This document shows, piece after piece, positions 1 through 9,600 of a DNA stretch of 36,109 nucleotides (position 1 is its first letter; every line of letters starts with the position of its first letter). The notes under the pieces are model-generated. The model saw nothing but the letters and a program-made list of their open reading frames with translations. It was not told where the DNA came from and did not search any database. The stretch spans positions 1 to 36,109 of the forward strand of contig JAVKOQ010000455.1 in assembly GCA_031835245.1 (NCBI GenBank), read 5' to 3'. The position numbers were made by a program, and so were the translations under genes. Source of the stretch: Balamuthia mandrillaris (Eukaryota; Discosea; Longamoebia; Balamuthiidae).

Positions 1-45
1 GAAAGAAGCAAGAAGAATGAAGAGAGGAGAAAGAATAAAACAAAC

Positions 46-559
46 CTATTAATCTACGAAGTTCAGTTTCTTCAGCAGCAAGACCAGCCACCACAACTCT
101 CTCCTCCGGGCGTCTTCCTTCCCTCCCTCCACCTTCGGCCTGCAGCGAGTTCTCCACGACCACTTTCCACCTTGTCGTGGCTGCGCTCGCTTTCCTCCAA
201 CCCTTTGCACCTTCCTCTTCTTCTTGCGGAGAAGCTTTGATGTCGGCCACACGACACAAGAAGACCTGGCCCAAGAGCGACACCACAAAGACAAGCCCTT
301 TGGCCACAAGGCCCCCGCTCGCTCTCGTCATCTTACGTTGGATGGCGTGGCCCAGCGTGGCCCTCAGCGCCTGGTCCTCCTGGAAGAAGCTGCCCAGGTT
401 GGCTCTTCTTGTTGTGGTGGTGGTCACAACCACCGTTACTCTTTCCACTGGTGAAGAAGAGAAGAGAAGCAAGATGAGAAAGATGAGAAGAAAGAACGAA
501 AGAAAGAAAGAAACGACAAGAAAGAAAGAAAGCAACGACAAGAACGAGAGCAGAGAGCA

Positions 560-635
<76 letters not shown>

Positions 636-1034
636 AGAGAGCAGAGAGCAGAGAGCAGAGAGCAGAGAGCAGAGAGCAGAGAGCAGAGAGCAGGGAGCAG
701 GGAGCAGAGAGCAGGGAGCAGAAAGAAGAGGAGAGAAACCATTTGAAGAAGACAACGCAAAGGGAGGAAAAGGTTTGATCCAGAGGTAAGATGGAGACCC
801 AAGCGCCTCCCATAAGAGCGGAGTGAGGCGAATCGTATCCGATGGCAACGTTTCGTCGATGGCCGCTTCGCAACAACAACAAATTGGCTTGGCTTCCTCA
901 GAAGAAGAACAGACTTGTAGCGATTGGAAGGGAAGAAAGTTTAGGTCTTTGAACAGATGAGGCGGCAACTCGGCGCGGTCGTTGCCCCGCAGGAGAGAAG
1001 AGGCCTCGCCTGACAGCACCCTAACGCGCTTCAT
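46..1034 (-). CDS. 5' part of unrecognised gene, possible Cdc48-type AAA N-domain (continues past left edge)
   Basis: Two exons are visible on the minus strand. Exon 1 is 1034..740 (ATG at 1034, 98 codons plus 1 nt) and exon 2 is 447..46, entered through a pyrimidine-rich ..CACCAG acceptor and left at a GTTTGT donor at 45, so the rest lies beyond the window. Exon 2 has no ATG of its own but stays open through 402 nt in the phase that exon 1 requires. The protein starts MKRVRVLSGEASSLL, has a block LTPLLWEALGSPSYLW, and then QALRATLGHAIQRK followed by GLVFVVSLLGQVFLCRV. The pattern of 'LxPxLxxALGSP' and a strand-rich 'GLxFxVxxLGxxFxxxV' segment recalls the double-psi-barrel N-domains of Cdc48/AFG2/PEX-type AAA ATPases, but no ATPase core is in view. 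Gene structure is well supported; the family call is a guess. The exon 1 donor (AAATG|GTTTCT) is chosen by phase. Confidence 0.5.
448..739 (-). other. Repeat-filled intron of the left-edge gene
   Basis: This 292-nt intron is much longer than most in the window. On its own (minus) strand it is almost pure pyrimidine because it carries a 7-bp tandem repeat plus GA/GAA-rich flanks. The pyrimidine tract leads into the CACCAG acceptor at 448-449, so the repeat doubles as a very long polypyrimidine tract. Confidence 0.5.
543..727. repeat. 7-bp tandem repeat (GAGAGCG/GAGAGCA)
   Basis: About 25 head-to-tail copies of a 7-bp unit read on the plus strand. The first two copies end in A, a central block of about eight ends in G, then A-type copies follow, and the last few have GAGGGAGCA-like variation. 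The array of one subtype inside the other points to local amplification. The same A-type unit recurs three times near 2842-2865 in an intron of the phospholipase gene. Confidence 0.85.
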
Positions 1035-1144
1035 CTTTCTTCTTTCTAAGCTATGCAAAAATTGTTAGAAATGAAAAGAATTCAAAGCGTGTGTGTCGAC
1101 AATAATTTTGATTAGACAAATGGTAAGAAGAATGTAAAGAATGT
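1035..1144. promoter_or_regulatory. 110-nt divergent promoter interval
   Basis: This is the whole space between the start codons of the left-edge gene (minus) and the TRAX gene (plus). It must hold both 5' UTRs and both promoters unless these lie inside the genes. It is AT-rich with no obvious TATA box placed for either gene. Confidence 0.4.
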
Positions 1145-2403
1145 ATGTCGGCAAGAAGTTTTTTTGCGGACAGAAAAAAACAGAGAAGAAAGAAAAAAGT
1201 TTTTGGTTTGATGAAACGAAAAGCAGAGGGTACGGTTGTTACTGCAGGCACGGACACCACCACAGAGAAGAGCGACGTGGTTGCATCACAACAAAACGAA
1301 GAAGAAGACTTGAGAGGGAAAAAGGTTCAAAAGATGATGCTAAACGAACAGGACGAAGAGAGAAAGGTGGATGAACCTCAGGAACCAGCTCCTCTTGCGG
1401 AAGAAGAAGCAGAAGGTAGGGGCAGAGGACGAGGAGGGAGAGGAGGAAGAGGAGGACGAGGAGGACGGGGAGGAAGAGGAGGAAGAGGAAGAGGAGGAAG
1501 AGGAAGAAAAGGAGAACAGGAGCACGAAGGGGCGGCAGAAGAAGAGGAATTCGACGTGAGAGGGTTCAACAGCAAAAGAGAGGAGCTGCTGCAGCAACGG
1601 CTGAAACAGGTGAACCCCAACGGGGAGCTGATGCAGCGCTTCAGGGGCTACGCCAAGGACCTGGACGACATCCACGACCGCTACGAGCGCCTCGTCAAGC
1701 TCAGCAGGGACGTCACCATAGGCAGCAAGCGGGTCATCTTTCTGCTGCAGCGCGCAGACGAGGAGAGGGAGGCCAAAGTGGAGCGCGCCCAGGAGGACTT
1801 GGAGCGGGTGCACCAGCTGTTGGCGCGGATCAGGGAGGAGGTTAGCGGACTGCAACCGCAGGAGAGGTGGCGGTATCAACGTGCTTTTAGCCCTGGTTAG
1901 GCTCGCTTCCCTCTTCTTGTGCTTGTGCTTGTTCTTCTTCTTGTTCTTATTTCTTATTCTTTCTTCTTTCTCCTAACACCAACTTTAAAAAAAAAGGAGT
2001 ACAAGAATACGTGGAAGCAATCTCCTTTCTCAAATACGTGGAAGAGGGTCCTGTCCTTATCTCTCACGATGAAGTCAAGCAACGCTCCGGCTTTGGGGAG
2101 CTGCTCACTCTAGAGGACTACCTCTTGGGGATCGCCGACCTGACAGGCGAGTTGATGCGGTTGGCAGTCAGTTGGGCCAGCAAAGGGGTTGCTTTGGAGG
2201 AGATTCTCTCCCTCTGTCAGTTCATACGAAGCATTCACGAGGGCTTTGAAGGGTTGCCAAGAAAAGGAGGAAGTCGAGGAGGAGGAAGAGGAGGAGACTT
2301 GGGGAGCAAGATTGAAGTGATGGCGCAGAGCTTGCAGAAAGTGGAGAATGTGTGTTTGAAGTTGAAGGTCCAGGGCTCTGAGTACATGCAACACTTTGGA
2401 TAG
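1145..2403 (+). CDS. TSNAX: Translin-associated protein X (TRAX), catalytic subunit of C3PO, with RGG-rich N-terminus
   Basis: Two exons, 1145..1895 and 1997..2403, encode 385 residues. The donor is CCTG|GTTAGG and the acceptor AAAAG|GAGTAC; the join gives SPGVQEYVEAISF. The core is diagnostic of TRAX: HDRYERLVKLSRDVTIGSKR, then EYVEA, then DYLLGIADLTGELMR, then KVENVCLKLKVQGSE near the end. In animals TRAX pairs with translin to form the C3PO endoribonuclease, which removes the cleaved passenger strand in RNAi and trims tRNA fragments. The acidic catalytic residues known from human TRAX (EYVE and the D of DLTGE) are present at about E254, E257 and D298, so it looks active. Human TRAX has 290 residues; the extra length is mostly an N-terminal basic/acidic region with a run of RGG/GRG repeats at about residues 93-121. 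An internal ATG at 1211 is an alternative start. Translin itself is not in the window. Confidence 0.93.
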
Positions 2404-2492
2404 AAAGAAAGCGTGGAGGGAGAACGTGAACACAAAAGAAGAGAAAGAAAAGTGTATGTAACGCGACAAAATAACAAAACACAAAACTGAGG

Positions 2493-4655
2493 TTAAGTGG
2501 CAGAAGAAGAAGAAGAAGGAGAATAAAACTGCTCTCCAATCCACTCGACAAGTGCCGACAGATCCAACTTCTTCGCCGTCTCCACCAACTCTGGAATGGC
2601 GAGCGGATTGTCTAGAGCGATCTCCGTCTCCAACACAGGGTTGAAGCGATAGTATCGCTCTCCCAGGAGCTCCCTGCAGATGTTCTCCGAGTGCATGATC
2701 ATGCCGTCCCAGAGGAGGTTGGTTAGCTTGGGCACCCATTGCACGTAGCCCCAGTCGTGGTTCTCATCTTCGTAATAGTGATTCACTTTGCCTTTATTGA
2801 CGTTGACAGTGAGAAAGCAAAAAAGAAAACGACGAGAGAACAGAGAGCAGAGAGCAGAGAGCAGAGAAGGAGAGAAGGAAGAAGAAAACAAACGACAAGA
2901 AAAGAAACAAACAAACCAGTGCCAAAAGACAAAAGACGAACGTCCTTCAAGTTTTTGGCCAAGTAATTGGGACTAATGGCATACGTCAGTGCAGCGCTGG
3001 CTGGGTCGTGGGCAAACATGCCGCCATCGACGTGTTGCTGAAAGCTCGGAAAGTAAGTGGGCGCCGCCGCTGTTCGAAGAACAACATCAGAAGCAAGCTC
3101 GTTGATCATCGGATTATATTCTTCTTCCATCTCTTCTTCATCTTCATTTGCTTTTTTGCACTTGTTATTGTTGGGCGATTCTTCAGTTGGGCCGTTTTCT
3201 TCAGAAGAATCTTTCGCTTCTTTTTCGTTTTGTTCTTTTGTGGTTTCGCTGTTGTTCTCTAAACTTGTTATTTCTTCGCCTCTCCGCTCTTTTTCTTCTT
3301 CACGATTTGTCGAAAGTTCGTCCTCGGATGAAGATAATGTTGCAACTCGTTCTTCTCCTTCGACCGATGAAGTTGTTGAAGAATAACTTTGATAAGGATA
3401 GCGAGCCGAATCGCCAACAGAGACTCGGACTGTGTTCACAATGTTCGTCCTCTCCTCTCCATTCACCGTCACGCTCACCGCTCGCACTTTTCTGTTGCTG
3501 ACGCTTTGGCTACCACTCCTTCTGGCTTTTCTCGGAAGGTTGTGATAGTATCGCGTCTCACAAGAGCGTTTCATTGGCACAGCAGAGCCATTATCCAACA
3601 GGAGAGAAGGCAAAAGCACGTGAGTGAAGCAATTGGAGAGGGTATGTTTGCCATAAATCTCTCTGCAGAGGATCTCGAGAGGAGCGCTGGAGAACTTGGC
3701 AGTTTTGATGCCGTAACCAGCGGCTGACCCCTCTCGTTTGAAGACATGACGGCCAGAGAGCTCCAAGACGGACCTACATACGGCCGGGCTGTAGCCAAAG
3801 GCAAATGCCATTGCGAGCATGCCTTTTTTTGATAGTTGCAAGTTAATGCAAACAATAGGATAGTCAAAAAGAAACAGTTCAAAAAAGTAAACAGGTACCT
3901 CCATTGGAAGTTCCTACAAACATGTTCACTCGAGACAACAGATCTGGAAATACTTTCAACAATCTATCCAGTATTATGCAGTTCATTACCTGTTTGTTTT
4001 TCGTTATATTTCGCACTTAAACAAAAAAAGTATGCACAATGCGAGAGAGAGAGAGAGAGAGAGAGGAGAGACGAAGTTAAACAACGTACGCCTCGCATGC
4101 CACCGCCGTCTAAACTGATAATGCGATATATGCCATCTGAGCCTTGCAAAGGGGGCTTTATGTCGTGTTCTATGTTATGCCGTATGCGAGCTTCCACTTG
4201 CAGTCGTTCGTGCTCCAAGTAATCTTTTACTCGATTGGTATATTCTAACACTGCAATAAACAAGTTTGAATACGTTTCATCCAAAGGAAACATAAATAAT
4301 AATATGAGAGAGAGAGAGAGAGAGAGAGAAGAAAAAAAGGAACAACACACAAAATAAAAGTTACAGAACCAAGCAGGAATGAAGACGGATTGACGTACGT
4401 TCTTCAGCATAGGAGATGTTCTGGCCACTAATTTTGGAGTGCACGTCGCTCGTGTCCTTCTTTTCAAGATAGGCAATAACTTGCTCCAGCTTAACCATCC
4501 ATTCATCTCTTATTTCTTGCGTGGCGGTGTTGATGCTCAGTATTTTGCCGTTGGGAGCACGTATGCTAAAAGAAAAGCCATCATTGGACCAAACTTCACA
4601 GCCCGTTAAAGGAAAGTAACCCTATTTTAATAGACAATCGTTGTTTATTATGAAC

Positions 4656-4700
<45 letters not shown>

Positions 4701-6172
4701 AAGAACAAACCTTTCGATCTCTGCGGTGATACTCTAATTTGGTGCCTTTAAGGGTAAGATAGTGTGGCCTCCATATTCTTCCCTCTCCTTCTCTGCTCAG
4801 CACCCACCCTTTCATTTCCTGGAAACAAAAAACCACTGTAAATGAGAGAAAGAAAGGAAGAGAGAGAGACCGAGGAGAGAGAGAGAAGTGGAAGAAAATG
4901 AATAAAACCTTAGTCTCATCCCCGTGTTCCACATCAGTTAGCACAGAAAGCCATGCATTCCGCTCCGTTTCTGTATGAAATGCAAAAAACAGCTTTGCTG
5001 GTTCTGTGGTTTGTGCAATGGAGGTTGCTGAAGGTGCTGTGGAAGATGTTTTTCTCCGGTCGCTGAGAGCAGGAGAAGGCGATTGTAATGGACTTGAAAT
5101 GGTGCTAGTAGCAGGAGAAGAGGAGGAAGAGGAGGAAGTAGAGGAGGTGCCCTTGGCCGAGGGTATAGGAGAATCGTCTCCTTTGCCTAAGATCAGCGTG
5201 AGCAAGTAGCCGATGCCCTCTGTCCCAAGATTCACAGGTAATAAGCTCTCTTCCCTGCAAACCATGAAGTCATCCAACGTAATCGTTGTCTGTATTTAAA
5301 ACAAAACAAAACAAAAAAATGATGTTAAGAGAGAGGAGCATAGAATCGATGAAGAAAGAAACGCAAGCAAGCAAGAAGGACACACCAAGAGAGAAACAAC
5401 AAGAGACAAAGAGAACAAAAAAAAGAGAAACTGTGAGAGCTAAGAAAGGAAGAGTACCTCGGCTACAACGGCGTAATAATAAAGGCAGCCCCGTTTGAGA
5501 ATAAAGTAACGGTTCTTAAAGGGAGTGCGATTGTGCAATGTGTTGAGAATAGTTTGCTTGGCCAGCCATCCTTCCATCAACGGAGCGTTCATTCCAAAGG
5601 TTAAGGAACAAAAAAGTGAGGAGAGAGAGAGAGAGAGAAGCAAGATGGAGGAAAAGAAGAAAGGATATAGAGCTGTCCAAGTTTTGGGAATCGGAGGAGG
5701 ACGGTTGAAGTGAGGAAACCCTTCTGGGTCGATGCTGTTGTTGGCCGTTGGTGCTCTTTGTTTCCGTTATTTCCACCGTTTCTTCGTCCACTTCGTCAAA
5801 CGTATAACCATCTTTTTTTTTTGCGTTTTGGAGTGGTGGATGAGTTGAGAAAGAAACAGCCAGAAGAGCAGAGAGAGGCGAAAAGAGAAAGACGCATGGA
5901 GAGAACGACGCAGAGCAAGAAGAGAGAGAAGCAAAGAGGGAGAGAGAGAAAGGGAGACAGAGGGAACAGAAGAGAAGCATAGAAGGGAGAAGAGAAGAAA
6001 GAAGCGAACCATGCTCCTCCCAAAGATGACTGCGACTGGAAAAGGTTGTGGAGAGCTCAATGGTTCCCTGCATGCGAGGCTGCCGTGTGGCCGCCGGGTC
6101 TCCATAAATCTGCGAGGGCAGCTGCCTCAACCCATCAGGCAACTTTTGCTTGATGGAACTCCACCAGCTCAT
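2493..6172 (-). CDS. PH-PH-patatin-like phospholipase
   Basis: Ten exons: 6172..6010, 5811..5669, 5586..5458, 5289..4909, 4818..4711, 4621..4399, 4250..4090, 3989..3899, 3822..2917, 2791..2493 (867 residues). Phases agree at every junction. PH domain 1 begins at about residue 106 (LMEGWLAKQT, KNRYFILKRG) and is split by a Ser/Thr-rich insert; PH domain 2 begins at about residue 274 (MKGWVLSREG, RPHYLTLKG, EWMVKLEQV). The patatin fold follows, with oxyanion-hole glycines IISLDGGGMRG at about 426-436, nucleophile elbow G-T-S464-N-G, and the dyad aspartate in HVDGGMF at about 732. All parts of the Ser-Asp dyad are present, so a lipid acyl hydrolase is expected, recruited to membranes by phosphoinositide or lipid binding of the PH domains. 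Between elbow and DGG lies an acidic insert of about 120 residues (about 570-690). One intron (5668..5587) is U12-type AT-AC. The start fits, but no upstream exon was excluded. Confidence 0.88.
2522..2527 (+). promoter_or_regulatory. Candidate poly(A) signal of TRAX
   Basis: AATAAA lies 118 nt after the TRAX stop. It falls inside the last coding exon of the convergent phospholipase gene, so if used, the two mRNAs overlap in antisense. Confidence 0.35.
2840..2867. repeat. Short second array of the GAGAGCA 7-bp repeat
   Basis: About three copies of the unit that fills the intron at 543-727, here inside the last intron of the phospholipase gene (2792-2916). It again gives a pyrimidine-rich sense strand upstream of the acceptor. 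Confidence 0.7.
4043..4066. repeat. (GA)n microsatellite in phospholipase intron
   Basis: A GA dinucleotide run on the plus strand, so (CT)n on the sense strand of the gene. It sits just after the donor of the exon that ends in GGGMRG. Confidence 0.8.
4305..4329. repeat. (GA)n microsatellite in phospholipase intron
   Basis: A GA run on the plus strand within intron 4398-4251; CT on the sense strand. Confidence 0.8.
4659..4697. repeat. (GA)n microsatellite in phospholipase intron
   Basis: The longest GA run in this gene, about 39 nt, within intron 4710-4622; CT on the sense strand. Confidence 0.85.
5587..5668 (-). other. U12-type AT-AC spliceosomal intron
   Basis: This 82-nt intron has donor AGCTCT|ATATCCTTTC, branch-point element TTCCTTAAC (minus strand 5608..5600) and ends ..GAATGAAC|GCTCCG. 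ATATCCTTT and TTCCTTAAC are the minor-spliceosome consensus sequences, and the branch A to 3' end distance is about 14 nt, inside the usual 10-16. Removal joins codon ..DSS to APLMEGWL in phase 0, just before PH domain 1. No GT-AG alternative restores the frame: the only nearby GT (in CAACCGTCC) gives the wrong phase. Confidence 0.9.
5619..5639. repeat. (GA)n run inside the AT-AC intron
   Basis: A GA run on the plus strand, CT on the sense strand, lying between the U12-type donor and the branch-point element. It shows that the CT enrichment is not confined to U2-type introns. Confidence 0.75.
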
Positions 6173-6655
6173 CGTTGGCTTCTTTCTATATTTTTATATC
6201 CAAAGATTACAACGTTTGAGAAATTTTCAAAAAAAAAATGAAGCAAAAAAAAAAAAGATGGAGGAAACAACAGGAACCTTTTGCTCTCTTTTCGTTGCAA
6301 GAAGAAAACCCCCCAAAAAAAAAAACCAAGAGGAGAAGAGAAAGGCCTCGTCTTCTTGGCTTCTCTCTCTTTCTTTTTTCGGACTTTTCGTGTTTGGTGT
6401 TTGTGGTGACGTCACCAAATAACAAAAAAAAGATTGTTTCAACGCGCTTCGATCCCAAGCCATTTACAGTCTATTTTTTCAAAAAAAACTAAAATGATAG
6501 CTATCGGATTCGATCCGCAGCCCCCCCCCCCCACTATTCCGTAAAAGCTTCCAAGAAAAAATTTATAAATTAATTCTACGAAAAATAATGATTCGAAAAT
6601 TATTCATTGCAAAAAGAAAGCTCAAGCCAAGACGCGCAGACGGGCAAGGCAAGGG
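6173..6655. other. Divergent intergenic region, phospholipase / orphan gene
   Basis: A 483-nt interval between two start codons. It is A-rich near the phospholipase start, with several runs of 8-11 A, a run of 12 C at 6521-6532, and an AT-rich stretch at 6540-6615 close to the orphan gene start. ORFs here are lysine-, phenylalanine- and leucine-rich products of low-complexity DNA, and I see no convincing gene. Confidence 0.5.
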
Positions 6656-9600
6656 ATGGAAGTAACAGGGACCGACGTGAGCCGTGGTCAGAAACGGGGC
6701 CGTGAGGAAGATCCTCCTCTCGAACACTCCTCACAACAACTCCTCCCAGAAAAGAAGGATGAAGCTCAACCACCACCGCAACAACAACGCAGCAAAGCGA
6801 ACTCGAAACAACAAAAGCGAAGAAAGACCGTCTCTCTCGCCGAGCTCGAGCCCTTTACTTTCTTTCTGCAGAGCCCTCCGGTGGCCTACATGCTGCAGTA
6901 CTCCCGCCTGGGCCAGTTCCTGGAGGGCCTCATCAACGAGGACTTTGGCTTTGAGCGCGCCGAGCCCTTCTCGCTGCGGAGGGAGGAGTACCTCCGCTGG
7001 CTCGCCGCCATCCAAAGGGAGAGCTCGCCGGTGGAGGAGGAGGCGCTGGGTCCGGAAGCCATTTTGTTCTACATGGAGCAGTGGCAAAAGATAGAACAAG
7101 CCGTAAACCAACGGGAGCTGCTGCAGGTATTCTCTCTCGTCACTCTTTGCACTTTACTCTTTCTTCTTCTAACTCGCATCCACACACAAGAGCAACTGGA
7201 GAAAGTTCACAATAGTGGACCGCATACTCGGGCTCTATGAGGAGGAGGCATGGAGGAACACACGCAACATAGACTACATGCAGTATCAGAGGGAGCTTTG
7301 GTGGGTCAAGACGGCACGCAGCTGGTTTAACCACACTTCATGTTCTTCCTATAAGGAATATCTTCGTGTTGGGTTTGCGGCTCTGATACTAGAGCTATGG
7401 TGCTCTCTCTTTCTCTTTCGCGTTTCTCTTTTTCTTTCTCTTTCCCTTTCTCTTTCTCTTTCTCTCTTAAGAGCTTTTTAGACTGAAACGGGTTCATTAA
7501 TGAAGGTATCGTTTCATATGGGCGCATTATACTCTTCATCTGTACCGCAACTTCAACATTCGAGGAAATGGCTCGACGAGTGAGTCTGCAGAAGAAAACA
7601 CGCATCAGAACACGGATGAAGGGGACGTTGTGGATGGGAGTGCATTAGGCTTAATAGAGGATGATGCTGGAAATGAGGAGGAGGAAGAGGAAGACGAAGA
7701 GGAGGAAGACGAACACGAAGCATCCGAGGAAGAGAAGAAGAATTGTAGATATGAGGAGGAAGAGGAAGAGGAAGAGGGTGATGAAGGCGAAGTTATCCAA
7801 GCAAGAGACCTACGTGGGCTCATTGGTGATGAAGAAGCCGAGCACAGTGGTACTAACGATGCGGGTATCGGCGCTTTGCCCGAAGCTGTTGAACTGTTCT
7901 TCGCACAGCCACAGATATCTTCTGCCATCGACAAGATAGAGGCCACATTTTTTGAGAGTGCAGAGCAGAGGGAGCGAAGCCTTCTTCAAGTCACACCAAA
8001 ACCTCCTCTCTTCGATCCTTCCTCACCATCTCCCTCGAGAGCTTCACACGAGGAAAGTACGGTTGAGGAGGAGGAAGGCACATGGAACATCACAAAAGTG
8101 GTAGAGGCATTTGCTGTATTGGTGGATAAGAGGAATCGAAGCACAAAACAAAGCAATCCTCCCACTAAGAACGAGATTCTCAAAGATATTATGAAACTTT
8201 ATCGGAAGACCTTTCTGCCATTCCTTAAAATGATGGGCATAGCCACCATCAACGATAGCAACAAGCGAATGAAAGAAGGAAAGGAAGAAGAGGAGGGCAC
8301 ATCCTCGAATGCGACTGAGACAAATGCTTCGTCACCTTCTTTTGTGTGGCGTTGGCGAGAGGGCATAGAAAATCAATTCGTGATGCAAGTGTTCGTTACC
8401 GGTCTGCGAAACCTAACTTGCGATGGAACCGTTTCCTTTGGCCATCACTTGGTTGCTCTCTTTCCTGAAATCTTTCTTCTTGCTGATAGTAAGATGGCTT
8501 CCTGCATTCCTTCAGTTCGTAGTTCTTCTTTGATGACTGCAAGTAAGGTGCACAAAGTTAACAAAAACGTTTGTATTCCGTAGGTTGCAAGCAAACTCGA
8601 GCAAATATTGCAAAGCACTGGCAAGCTTAGACCGGAAGTGGATTCTGTTGTGGCAATGTTGGATGAGCTGGTTGCCGAAAAGGAGTCCATTCTCAAAAGC
8701 CAAGCCCAAGAGAGTAGCCTCGATATAACCACATCTACGAGTAATAAGCAAGAATTGATGGCAAAGCATGCGGGCGGCTCCATGAAGAAACGGCTGATGA
8801 TGACAATGCAACTGGAGGCTGAACAGAGTCGCAGCGAACGGATGAATGATGTGCTTCGACAAAAAATGCTGGAGTCACGCAATCATCGGTTGAAGGAGAT
8901 AGAGTCCCTTATTGAAGTCATTCGCAACGAATACCATCAATTAACGGGTCATGTAGACTTGGTGCAACCCAAGACTCGACCACTCCATCCTTCTTCTTTG
9001 GAAGGTGCTGCTGGAGAAGATCACAATGGGACTTTGCTTCCAAAGAAACATCCAAAACAAGAGAATGATGCAATCGTTCCGTTGGACAGTGTGCAACGCA
9101 TGCTGAAGGCTGCTGGAGTCACCAAAAGAACGACAGTTGTCTCTCTATTCCCAACCGATGTATCGTTTCATTTGGAGGCCAAAGCTTTTCATGGTGCTGA
9201 AGGTTAGTAAGGAGCGCATTTATTTGTTTTTTTCCTCTTTGGTCTTTTTGTTTATCGTTTGGTCGTTATACTTTCAAAAACAGGAGCTGTGTTTATGTAT
9301 GCTGCTGGACAAAAGAAAATAGCACAACAACAAATCAAGTCCGTTTGTAAGCATTACTTTGCGGAGACGCAGCAACGCGTCAAATCCCATCTTTCGTTGT
9401 TGGACCAAACTAAACCGTCGAACCATAGCGATGGCGAAGAAGCACTTTGCTATAGCCCATCTGAAGGTACCTTTTTTCAAACCTTTTTTTGTAGAGTTAT
9501 TTTTGCTTAACCATTTTATAGTGTTGAAGTCTATGGTGGAAGACATGGAACTTGAGTTGACGTTGGCGCAACGAGAAGAGTTACTCGAGTCTTTGGCAAA

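Noticed and set aside
543-727. CRISPR-like regular repeat
   Set aside because: Units are 7 bp with no spacers, in a eukaryotic intron.
436-882. Long minus-strand ORFs through 540-730 with CSLLSA repeats
   Set aside because: They are translations of the 7-bp repeat, which lies in an intron between two exons with matching phase. Any frame stays open because the unit has no stop.
6500-6516. GGATTCGATCC, tRNA-like T-loop upstream of the orphan gene
   Set aside because: Loop size and stem do not fit a tRNA, and no other arm is present.
6521-6532. Run of 12 C
   Set aside because: A homopolymer in a spacer; its length may even be a sequencing artefact and no function can be argued.
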